NCBI GenBank assembly: GCA_019634695.1
Contig: JAHCAW010000026.1
Location: 1 to 53,062 of the forward strand
Direction: 5' to 3'
DNA length: 53,062 nt
Origin: Candidatus Sumerlaeia bacterium
GTDB lineage: Bacteria; Sumerlaeota; Sumerlaeia; SLMS01; JAHLLQ01
In this document: positions 36,574 to 44,712 of the stretch, one piece after another
Layout of the letters: each line of letters begins with the position of its first letter
Position numbering within the stretch: the stretch's first letter is position 1
Translations under genes and position numbers: made by a program
Notes under the pieces: model-generated
The model's database searches: none
What the model was told of the DNA's origin: nothing
Seen by the model: only the letters and a program-made list of their open reading frames with translations

Positions 36574-37718
36574 GGCCGACCGCCCGGGGCATCGGTTGGC
36601 GGGTTGGGAGGCAAGTCCGGAGCAGGTGGTGCCAGCGGCGCGACGCCGACGTACTTGGCCGGGATCGGTCCGCCGTGGGTCGCGCGGGCCCATGCGAGGC
36701 CGTCCGGATCCGCCAGCACCACGGAGGCCATGTAGGCATTGTAGAGAAAGCAGGCGCGTCGCTGGACGTGGGAGTACAGGCCGGGCAGGCGCCCCTGTGA
36801 CCGACGAGTCCAGGCCCGGGTGATCCATGCCGCAATCAATGTGACCACCGCGGCGATCGTCCAGCTCAGATGGGGCCACAACCAACTTGGTATCCAGCGC
36901 GAAACATCGAAGGAATCGAGAAAGGCTATCATGGCAATGAGGCCGCCGACTCCACAGAAGCCAATGATGAGAATCCAGGCCGCCGCAACAGCGAGGTCCG
37001 AAATCTGGCTGCGCACATAGCCCCCAAAGTCCAGCGCGGCCATCCACCGGTCGTACAGCCGGTTGATTTGCTGGAGCGTCATGTCGATCAGCGACACCTC
37101 GCCCCAGTGAAGCAGGGCCCTGAGCAGCAACACCATCGCCGCCAGAAAGAACACGCACGACCACGAGCAGAAGTAGAGCAGCAGGCCCGCCAGAATCAGG
37201 TACATCAGCACGGCCAGGCCAAAGGCGAACTCCTGCGTGCCGCGGTGCGACTCGCGCATCTCAAGATAGAGCGCCTCGGTGATTTCCTCCGCGGGACACC
37301 CGAGCATCCACAGGTCGGTCGCCAGCGTGCGCGCCTTCGAGCCGATCTGAAAGGAACGGAAGAGATAGGGCGGGATGTTGGCTTCGAGGCGGCCCGGGGG
37401 CGCGACGATGAACACGACCGCCACGGCCGCGGGGAAGCCGGCGAGCATGAGAAACTCCGGGCCAAGGAACCAAACCAGCGGAGGCGTCAGCACCACTGTC
37501 ACCGCCAGCAGCGCGGTCGCCCACCAGTTGCGACGCATGCGGTACAGCAGGCGGTCGCCGAACGAGCCGCTCTGCCGGCCGTAGACGCGGCGCCGGCGCC
37601 GGAAGGCCTGGAACAGGCCGTTCGTCTCCTCGGCGGCAAGAACGGGATCTCGTGCCCGTGCCTTCTCCGAGAATGCGGGCAACAACTCCATCTGCGGGCC
37701 GTACTCAACTCTCGCCAT
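36570..37718 (-). CDS. Polytopic membrane protein, tandem paralogue A (unknown family)
   Basis: This is 382 residues from the ATG at 37718 (MARVEYGPQMELLPAFSEK), with AAGGA 8 nt upstream; it overlaps the previous gene by 14 nt. The N-terminal segment DPVLAAEETNGLFQAFRRRR matches DPLLAEEDTNCVFEAYRRRR of paralogue B. Six or more helices follow (pairs near 95-135 and 195-235, then about 265-320). The C-terminal ADPDGLAWARATHGG matches DPDGIAWARATYPSG, and a Pro-rich tail closes the chain. The layout recalls ABC-2-type permease subunits but no firm match can be made. Confidence 0.85.
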   Translation of the reverse strand: MARVEYGPQMELLPAFSEKARARDPVLAAEETNGLFQAFRRRRRVYGRQSGSFGDRLLYRMRRNWWATALLAVTVVLTPPLVWFLGPEFLMLAGFPAAVAVVFIVAPPGRLEANIPPYLFRSFQIGSKARTLATDLWMLGCPAEEITEALYLEMRESHRGTQEFAFGLAVLMYLILAGLLLYFCSWSCVFFLAAMVLLLRALLHWGEVSLIDMTLQQINRLYDRWMAALDFGGYVRSQISDLAVAAAWILIIGFCGVGGLIAMIAFLDSFDVSRWIPSWLWPHLSWTIAAVVTLIAAWITRAWTRRSQGRLPGLYSHVQRRACFLYNAYMASVVLADPDGLAWARATHGGPIPAKYVGVAPLAPPAPDLPPNPPTDAPGGRP

Positions 37719-38295
37719 CCGGGTCGTCCTTGGCTTCGTGGCGTCGTGGCCAGAGTTGAATCGCCACACCCGCCGGGAAGAGCAAGAGAATCGGCAGTCC
37801 CCCGAGCGGCCAGTCCAGACCGGTCATGATCAGCATGCTCCCGATCGCCGAGGAGCCCACCGCCACGACCACCTTGCGGGCGAAGAATCCGACCAACCCC
37901 GCAGCAATCGCCGCCAGAGTCGCCCCGCCGAACAGCACAATATCCGGATCGGCGCCGGGAAAGAACCGGCCGTGGAGCACCGGCGCCAACTGAATGGCCA
38001 CCAATCCCCCGACCGCCGCGCCCAGAACAAAGAACGAAATCGCCCCCAACGTGTGGAAGGCCAGGACCCCGGCCACCACCCCCACCACCCCGCTGCCGAG
38101 CACCAGCGCGACGGCTCCGCCCCCCGTGGCGTCGAATGCCCCGGCCAGCACCACCCCCAACCCCACACCCAGCCCGCCGCCCAACACCCCGCCGACCACG
38201 TTCAGCACGGCGTTGTAGAGCAGCCAGCCGAGCAGGAGGAGCAGTACCCCCGCCGTCAGGGCGATGATGCGTGCAGCGTCAAGTTCCTGACCCAT
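37705..38295 (-). CDS. Glycine-rich multi-helix membrane protein, TMEM198/DUF4203-like
   Basis: This is 196 residues from the ATG at 38295 (MGQELDAARIIALTAGVLLL), with AGGTGG 5 nt before it; two earlier ATGs exist at 38313 and 38325. About seven short helices are rich in Gly, Val and Ala (GGVLGGGLGVGLGVVLAG), with a basic C-terminus. The pattern resembles the TMEM198/DUF4203 family, whose function in bacteria is unknown. It is the first gene of the eight-gene minus-strand envelope block. Confidence 0.76.
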   Translation of the reverse strand: MGQELDAARIIALTAGVLLLLLGWLLYNAVLNVVGGVLGGGLGVGLGVVLAGAFDATGGGAVALVLGSGVVGVVAGVLAFHTLGAISFFVLGAAVGGLVAIQLAPVLHGRFFPGADPDIVLFGGATLAAIAAGLVGFFARKVVVAVGSSAIGSMLIMTGLDWPLGGLPILLLFPAGVAIQLWPRRHEAKDDPDGES

Positions 38296-38697
38296 ACATT
38301 CCACCTGCGGCATAGATGTTCCCATCGGGTATCCGGGCCCGGTTTCAGGTGGGCAAGGGGTTCCCTCCTGACTTCTGAGAGGATCGAGTCAATATGAGGT
38401 CGCCGCGTCATTTTGCTTGGCCCCGTCGGCCGCAGTCCCATGGATGGCAGAAGCTTTTCGGGGCGCTCGGCTTGGCCGGGTTCCCTGCGGGCGTCGCGTC
38501 CGCGGTCGGCGTTGGAAGGATTGGCTCCGGTTGCGACAGTTCTGGTGAAGCCGTTGACCCCCTTGCGCCGGGGTCCTGCGGAGCGGGAAAAGTTGTGAAT
38601 TGGCGACTTCCGAGTGCTTCTTGGGCTTGCACCCCTCCGGCCCGGGGTTGCCATAGTGCGTGAAGAGCTTAGTCCAGATTGAATCAGGAGTGACTCC
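38296..38697. other. Intergenic region between divergent genes
   Basis: No convincing gene is seen in these 402 nt. It must hold promoters for both the minus-strand envelope block and the OmcB-like gene. A possible plus-strand promoter is TTGCAC (38627-38632) and CATAGT (38652-38657), with a long 19 nt spacer. An AGGAG ribosome site ends the region at 38686-38690. Confidence 0.4.
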
Positions 38698-40314
38698 ATG
38701 AACCCGAGTTTCGCTTGCAGAGCGGCTATGTCGTTCCTGCTGGCCTGTTCCTTGGCGCTGATGTCGTGTGCGACGAAGCAGCACGGCCACGACGACTACG
38801 ATGCCCGGCTGATCGAGTTGCGCCAGCGGATCGACCGGTTGGCGGCGGCACCGGCCCAGCAGGTGGTCGTCCAAGAGACCACCAAGCGAGCCAGCCGGGC
38901 CAGTCAGGTACCGGAAGGCTACACGGCGACCTCGATGGCGCTGCCCAGTGGCGACGAGTCCACCAGCACCGTGCTCGTCGAGAAGATGGTGCCCGTCAAG
39001 GTGGTGGCCGGTTCCGAGTACACCTCCTACATCGTCGTGACGAACGTGGCGGAGAACGTGGCGCTGCGCGACGTGACCGTGCGCGACTCGTTCTCGAACG
39101 GCTACGCGCTGAAGTCGGCGACGCCGGCGGCCTCGACGGCCACCGCGACCGGCGCCGTCTGGAACCTGGGCACTCTGGCCCCGGGCGACACCGCGCGCAT
39201 CACGCTCGTTGGCAGCAGCGACCAGACCGGCGCGATCGAGTCCTGCGCCGTGGTCGACTACACGCCGTACCTGTGCATCTCGACGCTGGCCGAGCAGCCC
39301 GAGCTGACGCTCGCGCTGACGGGCACCGCCAACGCGCAGCTCTGCGATGAGCTGACCTTCTCGACCACCGTGCGCAACGCCGGCACCGGCACCGCCCGCG
39401 ACGTCAAGGTTACCGTGCGCCTCTCCGAGGGCGTGACGACCGCCGACGGCCAGTCCGTCGCCACCTTCGACGTGCCCAGCCTGGCCGCCGGCCAGAGCCG
39501 CGACTTCTCCTTCAAGGGCAAGGCCAGCCGCACCGGCACCTTCCTGACTCAGGCGATCGCCACGGCGGCCGACGGCCTGACCGCCCGCTCCAGCGACGTC
39601 AACACCGTGATCTGCAAGCCCGTCCTGCGCGTCACGGTCAGCGGCATCGAGTCGACCTTCGCCGGTCGCCGCATCACCTTCAACGGCACGGTGACCAACG
39701 CCGGCGACTGCGCCTCCGCCAACACCGTCGTCACGATGTCGGTCCCGTCCTGCACGAAGTTCGTGTCCGCCTCCTCGGGCGGCACGGCCACCGGCAGCGT
39801 GGTGACCTGGAACCTCGGCACCCTCGAAGCCGGCGCCACCAGCAGCGTTTCGCTGGTGCTCCAGGCCGACGAGATCTGCGTCGCCACGACCGAGATCGCC
39901 GCCGCCGGCGCCTGCGCCGACCGCGTCACCGCTGGTGCTGCGACAGAGCTCGTCGGCATCCCGGCCATCCTGCTCGAGGTCGTCGACGTCGATGACCCGA
40001 TCGAGGTCGGCGGAATCGAAGAGTTCATCATCACCGTGACCAACCAGGGCACGGCGACCGACACCGGCATCCGCATGGTCGTCGAACTCGAGAACATGGA
40101 ATACGTCTCGAGCACCGGCCCGACCACCAGCAGCGCCCTTGGCAACCGCGTGACCTTCGCGCCGCTGCCCACGCTCGAGGCCAAGCAGGTCGTCGAGTGG
40201 CGCCTGCGCACTCGCGCCGCGAAGGCGGGCGACATCCGCACCCGCTTCACGCTGACGACTGATCGTCTGGACCGCCCGGTCGAAGAGACCGAAGCCACCT
40301 TCATCTACGAATAA
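38698..40314 (+). CDS. OmcB/DUF11-type cysteine-bearing surface lipoprotein
   Basis: The 538-residue product starts MNPSFACRAAMSFLLACSLA with a lipobox ending LMSC (Cys24). AGGAG lies 8 nt before the ATG. A short coiled coil (YDARLIELRQRIDRLAAAPA) leads into four DUF11-like beta-sandwich repeats, each with the GxVxWNLGTLAPGDTA-type turn. Eight further Cys are spread over the repeats (ESCAVV, PYLCIS, QLCDEL, VICKPV, GDCASA, PSCTKF, EICVAT, GACADR). Chlamydial OmcB has the same repeats and is disulfide-crosslinked in the envelope. A similar structural role is inferred. It is probably transcribed alone: a strong terminator follows. Confidence 0.87.
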   Translation: MNPSFACRAAMSFLLACSLALMSCATKQHGHDDYDARLIELRQRIDRLAAAPAQQVVVQETTKRASRASQVPEGYTATSMALPSGDESTSTVLVEKMVPVKVVAGSEYTSYIVVTNVAENVALRDVTVRDSFSNGYALKSATPAASTATATGAVWNLGTLAPGDTARITLVGSSDQTGAIESCAVVDYTPYLCISTLAEQPELTLALTGTANAQLCDELTFSTTVRNAGTGTARDVKVTVRLSEGVTTADGQSVATFDVPSLAAGQSRDFSFKGKASRTGTFLTQAIATAADGLTARSSDVNTVICKPVLRVTVSGIESTFAGRRITFNGTVTNAGDCASANTVVTMSVPSCTKFVSASSGGTATGSVVTWNLGTLEAGATSSVSLVLQADEICVATTEIAAAGACADRVTAGAATELVGIPAILLEVVDVDDPIEVGGIEEFIITVTNQGTATDTGIRMVVELENMEYVSSTGPTTSSALGNRVTFAPLPTLEAKQVVEWRLRTRAAKAGDIRTRFTLTTDRLDRPVEETEATFIYE

Positions 40315-40335
40315 CCCCGCACCACGCGTGCGGTG

Positions 40336-40376
40336 CGACGGGCCGACTCCCTGCGGAGTCGGCCCGTCGGCGTTTT
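40336..40376 (+). terminator. Rho-independent terminator after the OmcB-like gene
   Basis: CGACGGGCCGACTCC (40336-40350) and GGAGTCGGCCCGTCG (40355-40369) form a perfect 15 bp stem with a 4 nt loop (CTGC). GCGTTTT follows. It begins 22 nt after the stop codon. Confidence 0.9.
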
Positions 40377-40487
40377 AGCCGTATCCTTTCGCAACCGGAC
40401 GGCCTTCGCGCGTCGCTTCCGGGTTGCCCGCCGCATGGCCGGCCCGGATGGTGGCGCCGCGCATAAGCAATTGGGAAGGGGGAGCCG

Positions 40488-41762
40488 ATGAGTCGCGTGG
40501 ATGCGGTGCTGCTGGGGGCGGGACAACGGGGTCGGGACGTGTTCGGGGGCTATGCCCGCACGCACCCGGACAGGCTGCGGTTCGTGGCCGTGGCGGACCC
40601 GCATGGGGGACGCCGGAACCGGTTTGCCGACGAGCACGCGATCCCGTCCGAGCGTCGGTTTGCCGGCTGGGCGGATCTCCTCGCGAGGCCCCGCCTGGCC
40701 GACGTCTGCTTCAACGCCACGATGGACCGCACGCACCACGAGTCGGCGCTTGCGGCGCTCGATGCCGGCTATCACCTGATGCTCGAGAAGCCGATGGCCG
40801 ATTCGCCGGCCGGCTGTGTCGGGCTCGAGGCGCACGCGCAGGCCCGCGGGCTGCTGCTGCAAATCTGCCATCCTCTTCGCTACACGCCCTTCTACACACG
40901 GGTGAAAGAGGTGCTCGCAAGCGGCCGCATCGGGCGCATTGTCTCCCTGACGATGCACGAGAACGTGGGCTACTGGCACTTCGCACACAGCTATGTGCGC
41001 GGCAACTGGCGGCGACTGGACGAGTCGGGGCCGACGATCCTGACGAAGTGCTGCCATGACATGGACATTGCGGCGTGGCTGGTGGACGCACCGGTGCGTC
41101 AGGTGAGTTCGTTCGGCTCGCTGCGGACTTTTCGTGCCGAGAACGCCCCCGAGGGTGCCCCGGCGCGCTGCACCGACGGCTGTCCCGTCGAGGCGAGCTG
41201 TCCCTTCTACGCGCCGGCATTCTACATGGGCGCCGGGATCGGTTGGCCGACGAGCACGATCTCGGTGGACACGAGCATCGAAGCGCGTCGTCGGGCGCTG
41301 GAGACCGAGCGCTACGGACGTTGCGTCTATCGGTGCGACAACGACGTCGTGGACAATCAGGCGGTGACCGCCGAATTCCAGGACGGGACGGTGCTCGACT
41401 TCTTCGTTCGCTCGAACAGCGTGGACTGCTTTCGCACGATTCGCGTCGTGGGCGAGCGCGGCGAGTTGAACGGCCACTTCGAGAAAAATGAGATGATGGT
41501 CTCGGAGTTCGGGCAGGGTTACTCCGACAAGGCGCGCCACGAGGTGATCCGCACAGCCGTCTGGGACGGTGGGCACGGCGGCGGCGACGTTGGCGCGATC
41601 GGCAACTTCCTGCGGAGCGTCGACAGGAAGGACAGTGCTGGCATGGCGCATTCGCTGCGCATCGCGGTCGAAGGACATCTTCTGGCCTTTGCGGCCGAAC
41701 AGGCCCGTGCCGAGCGGCGCGTGGTGACGATGGACGAATTCCGGGCAAGCCTGAGCCGCTGA
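40488..41762 (+). CDS. Gfo/Idh/MocA family oxidoreductase
   Basis: This 424-residue NAD(P)-dependent enzyme has AAGGGGGAG before the ATG. The Rossmann motif is VLLGAGQRGRDVF. The sugar-binding domain starts at YHLMLEKPMADS, with the conserved Lys of EKP, and GPTILTKCCHDMDIAAWLV holds the catalytic His/Asp. A Cys-rich insert ARCTDGCPVEASCPFYAPAFY occurs, as in a subfamily of sugar dehydrogenases. Some family members are GH109 glycosidases. The substrate is probably a sugar derivative. It lies 37 nt before the GH20 gene, so the pair likely handles amino-sugar glycans. Confidence 0.92.
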   Translation: MSRVDAVLLGAGQRGRDVFGGYARTHPDRLRFVAVADPHGGRRNRFADEHAIPSERRFAGWADLLARPRLADVCFNATMDRTHHESALAALDAGYHLMLEKPMADSPAGCVGLEAHAQARGLLLQICHPLRYTPFYTRVKEVLASGRIGRIVSLTMHENVGYWHFAHSYVRGNWRRLDESGPTILTKCCHDMDIAAWLVDAPVRQVSSFGSLRTFRAENAPEGAPARCTDGCPVEASCPFYAPAFYMGAGIGWPTSTISVDTSIEARRRALETERYGRCVYRCDNDVVDNQAVTAEFQDGTVLDFFVRSNSVDCFRTIRVVGERGELNGHFEKNEMMVSEFGQGYSDKARHEVIRTAVWDGGHGGGDVGAIGNFLRSVDRKDSAGMAHSLRIAVEGHLLAFAAEQARAERRVVTMDEFRASLSR

Positions 41763-41799
41763 TCGTCGGCCGGTACCCGTACACACCCTGGAGGATGAG

Positions 41800-44703
41800 A
41801 TGAGAGAGCACCTGGGAGGATTGCTGTTGCTGGTGGCGGTGGCGTGCGCAACAGCCTGCGCGCCGGCGACCCGGCAGGTCGAGACGCAAGCAGTGCCCGC
41901 CCGCGAGTCGATCGTCGAACGCGTCGGCGACATGGAGCTGACCTACAACCAGAGTCAGGGCGTTGCCCTGCGAGTCTTCGACGTGCCGGTGCTGACCAGC
42001 AGTCAGGTTGCCGTGATGACGCCAGGCTGGGGACAGCACTACTACGTGACGACGCACAACATGACCCTGATGCAGGATGCCCGCGTGGAGGACTACCTCG
42101 GCGGGCGGCGCGTCACGATTCTTCATCGCATGGCCGAGGAGTACGAGTCGCCCTTCACGGCGACCGAGACGCACACGCTGCTGCCCGGCAACGTGTATCG
42201 GGTGGCGATGGACTTCCACTTCGCCAGCGACAAGGACGTGATCCTCGAGTGGCGTGCGGGGGGCTGGAATCCGAACCTGGTGGCGGGGATGCCCTTCCGC
42301 GTGGTGGAGGCGACTGGCACGCGCGAGGGTGTGGTCCCATATGTGTCGCCCGGACCCGGAGTCGAAGAAAGCACCGTTGCGCGCGCGTTCAGTTCGCTCG
42401 CCGTGAACTCGCGTTTGGGCGAGATCGTCATCGAGGCGGACGCCGACGACGATCTGATCCTGTTCGACTATCGCAAGAACGTCTGGGCTTCGGACGACAA
42501 TCCATGGTTCTGGTTCGGGTATCTGGATCGTCCGTTCCCCGGGCACAAGGACATCACCTACGCGTACACGATTCGCCTGCCGCAGACGCTTCCTGCGGCC
42601 GCTCGTGCCGCAGGCACCCTCGATGCCGTGGCCACGACAACGCCGACCGATCGCGCCCGCGTGCCCAATCGCCATCGCGACTTCATCATCCCCAAGCCCA
42701 AGAGCGCAAACTTCGCCGACACCCACATGCCGTTGGACGCCGAGACGACCATCTACATCGGCGAGGACCCGGGAGCCGGGATCGAAGTGGCCGTTGAATT
42801 TCTGCTCGGCGATCTTCAGAAGCTTTACGGCATCAAGCCGCAGATTCTCCGCGCCACGGCGCCCGAACCGCTGCCCGCGGGAGCGATCGTGCTCGGCGAA
42901 AAGGCACGTCACGCACGGGCGGCCAGCCTGCTCGAAGCACAGGGCCTGGCGCTGCCGGAGCACCGCGAGGGTTACGCGCTGCACGTCGGAGCGGACAACA
43001 CCGTCATCGCCGCCAACACGGAGGCCGGCGTCTTCTATGGCGTCACGACGCTCGTGCAGCTCATCGGCACGGATCCATCCGGCGTCTTCCTGCGCGGCGC
43101 GGCGATCACGGACTATCCGTCGCTGGACTTCCGCGGCGTCCACGCGTTGTCGAGCCGTCATGCCGGCGACCAGATCGCCCGCGCCGTGCGCGACCTGCTT
43201 GCGCGCTACAAGATGAACACCTTCGTCTGGGAGTGCCAGTACATCGTCTGGGACTGCTGCCCGGAACTTGAGCACCCCGAGTACGGGATGCGTAAGGACG
43301 ACGCCCGCAAGGTGGTGGAAGCCGCCGACCGCTACTTCGTCGAACTCGTTCCGCTCGTGCAGTCCCTCGGCCACAGCGAGTGGATCTTCACCGGGGGGAA
43401 CAACCTCGACATCGCCGAGGACCCCGAGACGCCCTACGCTTACAGCCCGACGAACCCGCGCACCTACGACTTCATCTTCACGGTCTACCAGGAGGCGCTC
43501 GAGCTCTTCCGACCCCGCATCTTCCACATCGGGCACGACGAAGTGACCATGCGCGGTCGTTTCCCCTACCGCAGCAAGGATTCGGGACTCTCCATCACCG
43601 AACTGATCCTGATGGACACGAAGCGGCTGCACGAGTGGTTCCGCGAGCGCGACGTGCAGGTGGCGATGTGGGGCGACATGTTCCTGCACCAGTCCGAGGC
43701 CCGCGACGCCACCTTCGCTCCGTCGCTGGAGGAGGCCCGCGCGCGCCGCGCCGCGCTGCCCAAGGACATCCTCATCACCGACTGGCACTACCATCCCGTT
43801 TCCGCCGCGGAGTACACGTCGATCCCGCTGTGGCGCGACGAGGGTTTCGACGTCGTGGGGTCCGCGTGGTTCAGCCCGGCAAACATCCACCAACTCGCAC
43901 TCGCGTGCATTCGCAGCGGCGTGCTCGGGTTCCTGCAGACCACCTGGGCCGGATTCAACTTCGCCATCGATGGCAACGAGTCCGCATGGTTCCAGTACTG
44001 GGCCTACATCACGGCGGCGCACTACGCGTGGTCCGGCGACGAGACCGCGCCCGATGCCCTGCCGTTCAACTCCAAGGACGAGTTCCTTGCGACCTGGTTT
44101 CCCAAGCCCCCCTTGGCGAAGCAGCGCGCGGGCTTTCATGTGGACCTGCGCCCTGTCTTCAATCGCCAGCTTGAGGACCCGGACGGAACGCAGTGGCTTG
44201 GCTACGGTCCTGACAACGACTTCAGATCCTTGCCGACCGGTGCTCTCCTTCTCGACGAGACGACCTTCCATCTGGATCGCAACGCCGACGGAGCCGGGGC
44301 CCTGCTGATGGCGGGGAAGATGAATCCCGCGGGCACGTTCCCAAGCGAGGTCCGCGTGGCGCTGTCCGGCAAGCGTGCGTCCGAGTTGCGCTTCCTGATG
44401 ACAACAGCCTTCGCGACGCGCGAGCGCTCCGAAGTCGGCCGCATCGAGGTGCACTACACGAACGGCGAGAAGGCGGTGCTGCCGCTTGTGTATGGCTCGA
44501 ACATCTTCGCGTTTGGCGAGGCGCGTGCCGGCGCCCAGTCGCGCATTGCGTTCGAAGGGCAGACGCGCGCGGGAACGCCGGTGCGACTGTGGGACATCCC
44601 GTGGGAGAATCCTGCGCCGGACTACGCGATCGAGGCGGTCGTGCTGGTCAGCAACGTGACGGAAGCGGCGCCGCTGCTCTTGGCGATCACCGGCGTGGAG
44701 TAG
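41800..44703 (+). CDS. GH20-type beta-N-acetylhexosaminidase, lipoprotein
   Basis: This 967-residue protein has GGAGG 5 nt before the ATG. The signal sequence ends in a lipobox-like ACATAC (Cys about 21), so it is likely membrane-anchored. An N-terminal beta domain (about 30-280) precedes the GH20b-like domain (EGYALHVGADNTVIAANTEA) and the catalytic barrel. The barrel contains the GH20 signature HIGHDEV, with Asp580-Glu581 as the stabiliser and acid/base pair. A C-terminal beta domain (about 800-967) may bind carbohydrate. Known GH20 enzymes remove terminal GlcNAc or GalNAc from glycans. Here chitin-derived or glycoprotein substrates are inferred. It is longer than typical bacterial GH20 proteins. 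Confidence 0.87.
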   Translation: MREHLGGLLLLVAVACATACAPATRQVETQAVPARESIVERVGDMELTYNQSQGVALRVFDVPVLTSSQVAVMTPGWGQHYYVTTHNMTLMQDARVEDYLGGRRVTILHRMAEEYESPFTATETHTLLPGNVYRVAMDFHFASDKDVILEWRAGGWNPNLVAGMPFRVVEATGTREGVVPYVSPGPGVEESTVARAFSSLAVNSRLGEIVIEADADDDLILFDYRKNVWASDDNPWFWFGYLDRPFPGHKDITYAYTIRLPQTLPAAARAAGTLDAVATTTPTDRARVPNRHRDFIIPKPKSANFADTHMPLDAETTIYIGEDPGAGIEVAVEFLLGDLQKLYGIKPQILRATAPEPLPAGAIVLGEKARHARAASLLEAQGLALPEHREGYALHVGADNTVIAANTEAGVFYGVTTLVQLIGTDPSGVFLRGAAITDYPSLDFRGVHALSSRHAGDQIARAVRDLLARYKMNTFVWECQYIVWDCCPELEHPEYGMRKDDARKVVEAADRYFVELVPLVQSLGHSEWIFTGGNNLDIAEDPETPYAYSPTNPRTYDFIFTVYQEALELFRPRIFHIGHDEVTMRGRFPYRSKDSGLSITELILMDTKRLHEWFRERDVQVAMWGDMFLHQSEARDATFAPSLEEARARRAALPKDILITDWHYHPVSAAEYTSIPLWRDEGFDVVGSAWFSPANIHQLALACIRSGVLGFLQTTWAGFNFAIDGNESAWFQYWAYITAAHYAWSGDETAPDALPFNSKDEFLATWFPKPPLAKQRAGFHVDLRPVFNRQLEDPDGTQWLGYGPDNDFRSLPTGALLLDETTFHLDRNADGAGALLMAGKMNPAGTFPSEVRVALSGKRASELRFLMTTAFATRERSEVGRIEVHYTNGEKAVLPLVYGSNIFAFGEARAGAQSRIAFEGQTRAGTPVRLWDIPWENPAPDYAIEAVVLVSNVTEAAPLLLAITGVE

Positions 44704-44712
44704 CGCACTGCG

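Noticed and set aside
36574..37164. N-terminal extension of paralogue B over paralogue A
   Set aside because: The extra 197 codons are an out-of-frame shadow of paralogue A; the ATG at 36573 overlaps the previous stop and starts the conserved block soon after.
38394..38663. An 89-codon frame in the gap before the OmcB-like gene
   Set aside because: Only a weak ribosome site, no clear signal peptide or domain, and it lies where promoters for two divergent genes must be.
40711..44454. A 1247-codon open frame antisense to the oxidoreductase and GH20 genes
   Set aside because: It mirrors two well-supported genes, has no domain, and long antisense frames are expected in GC-rich DNA with GC-rich third positions.
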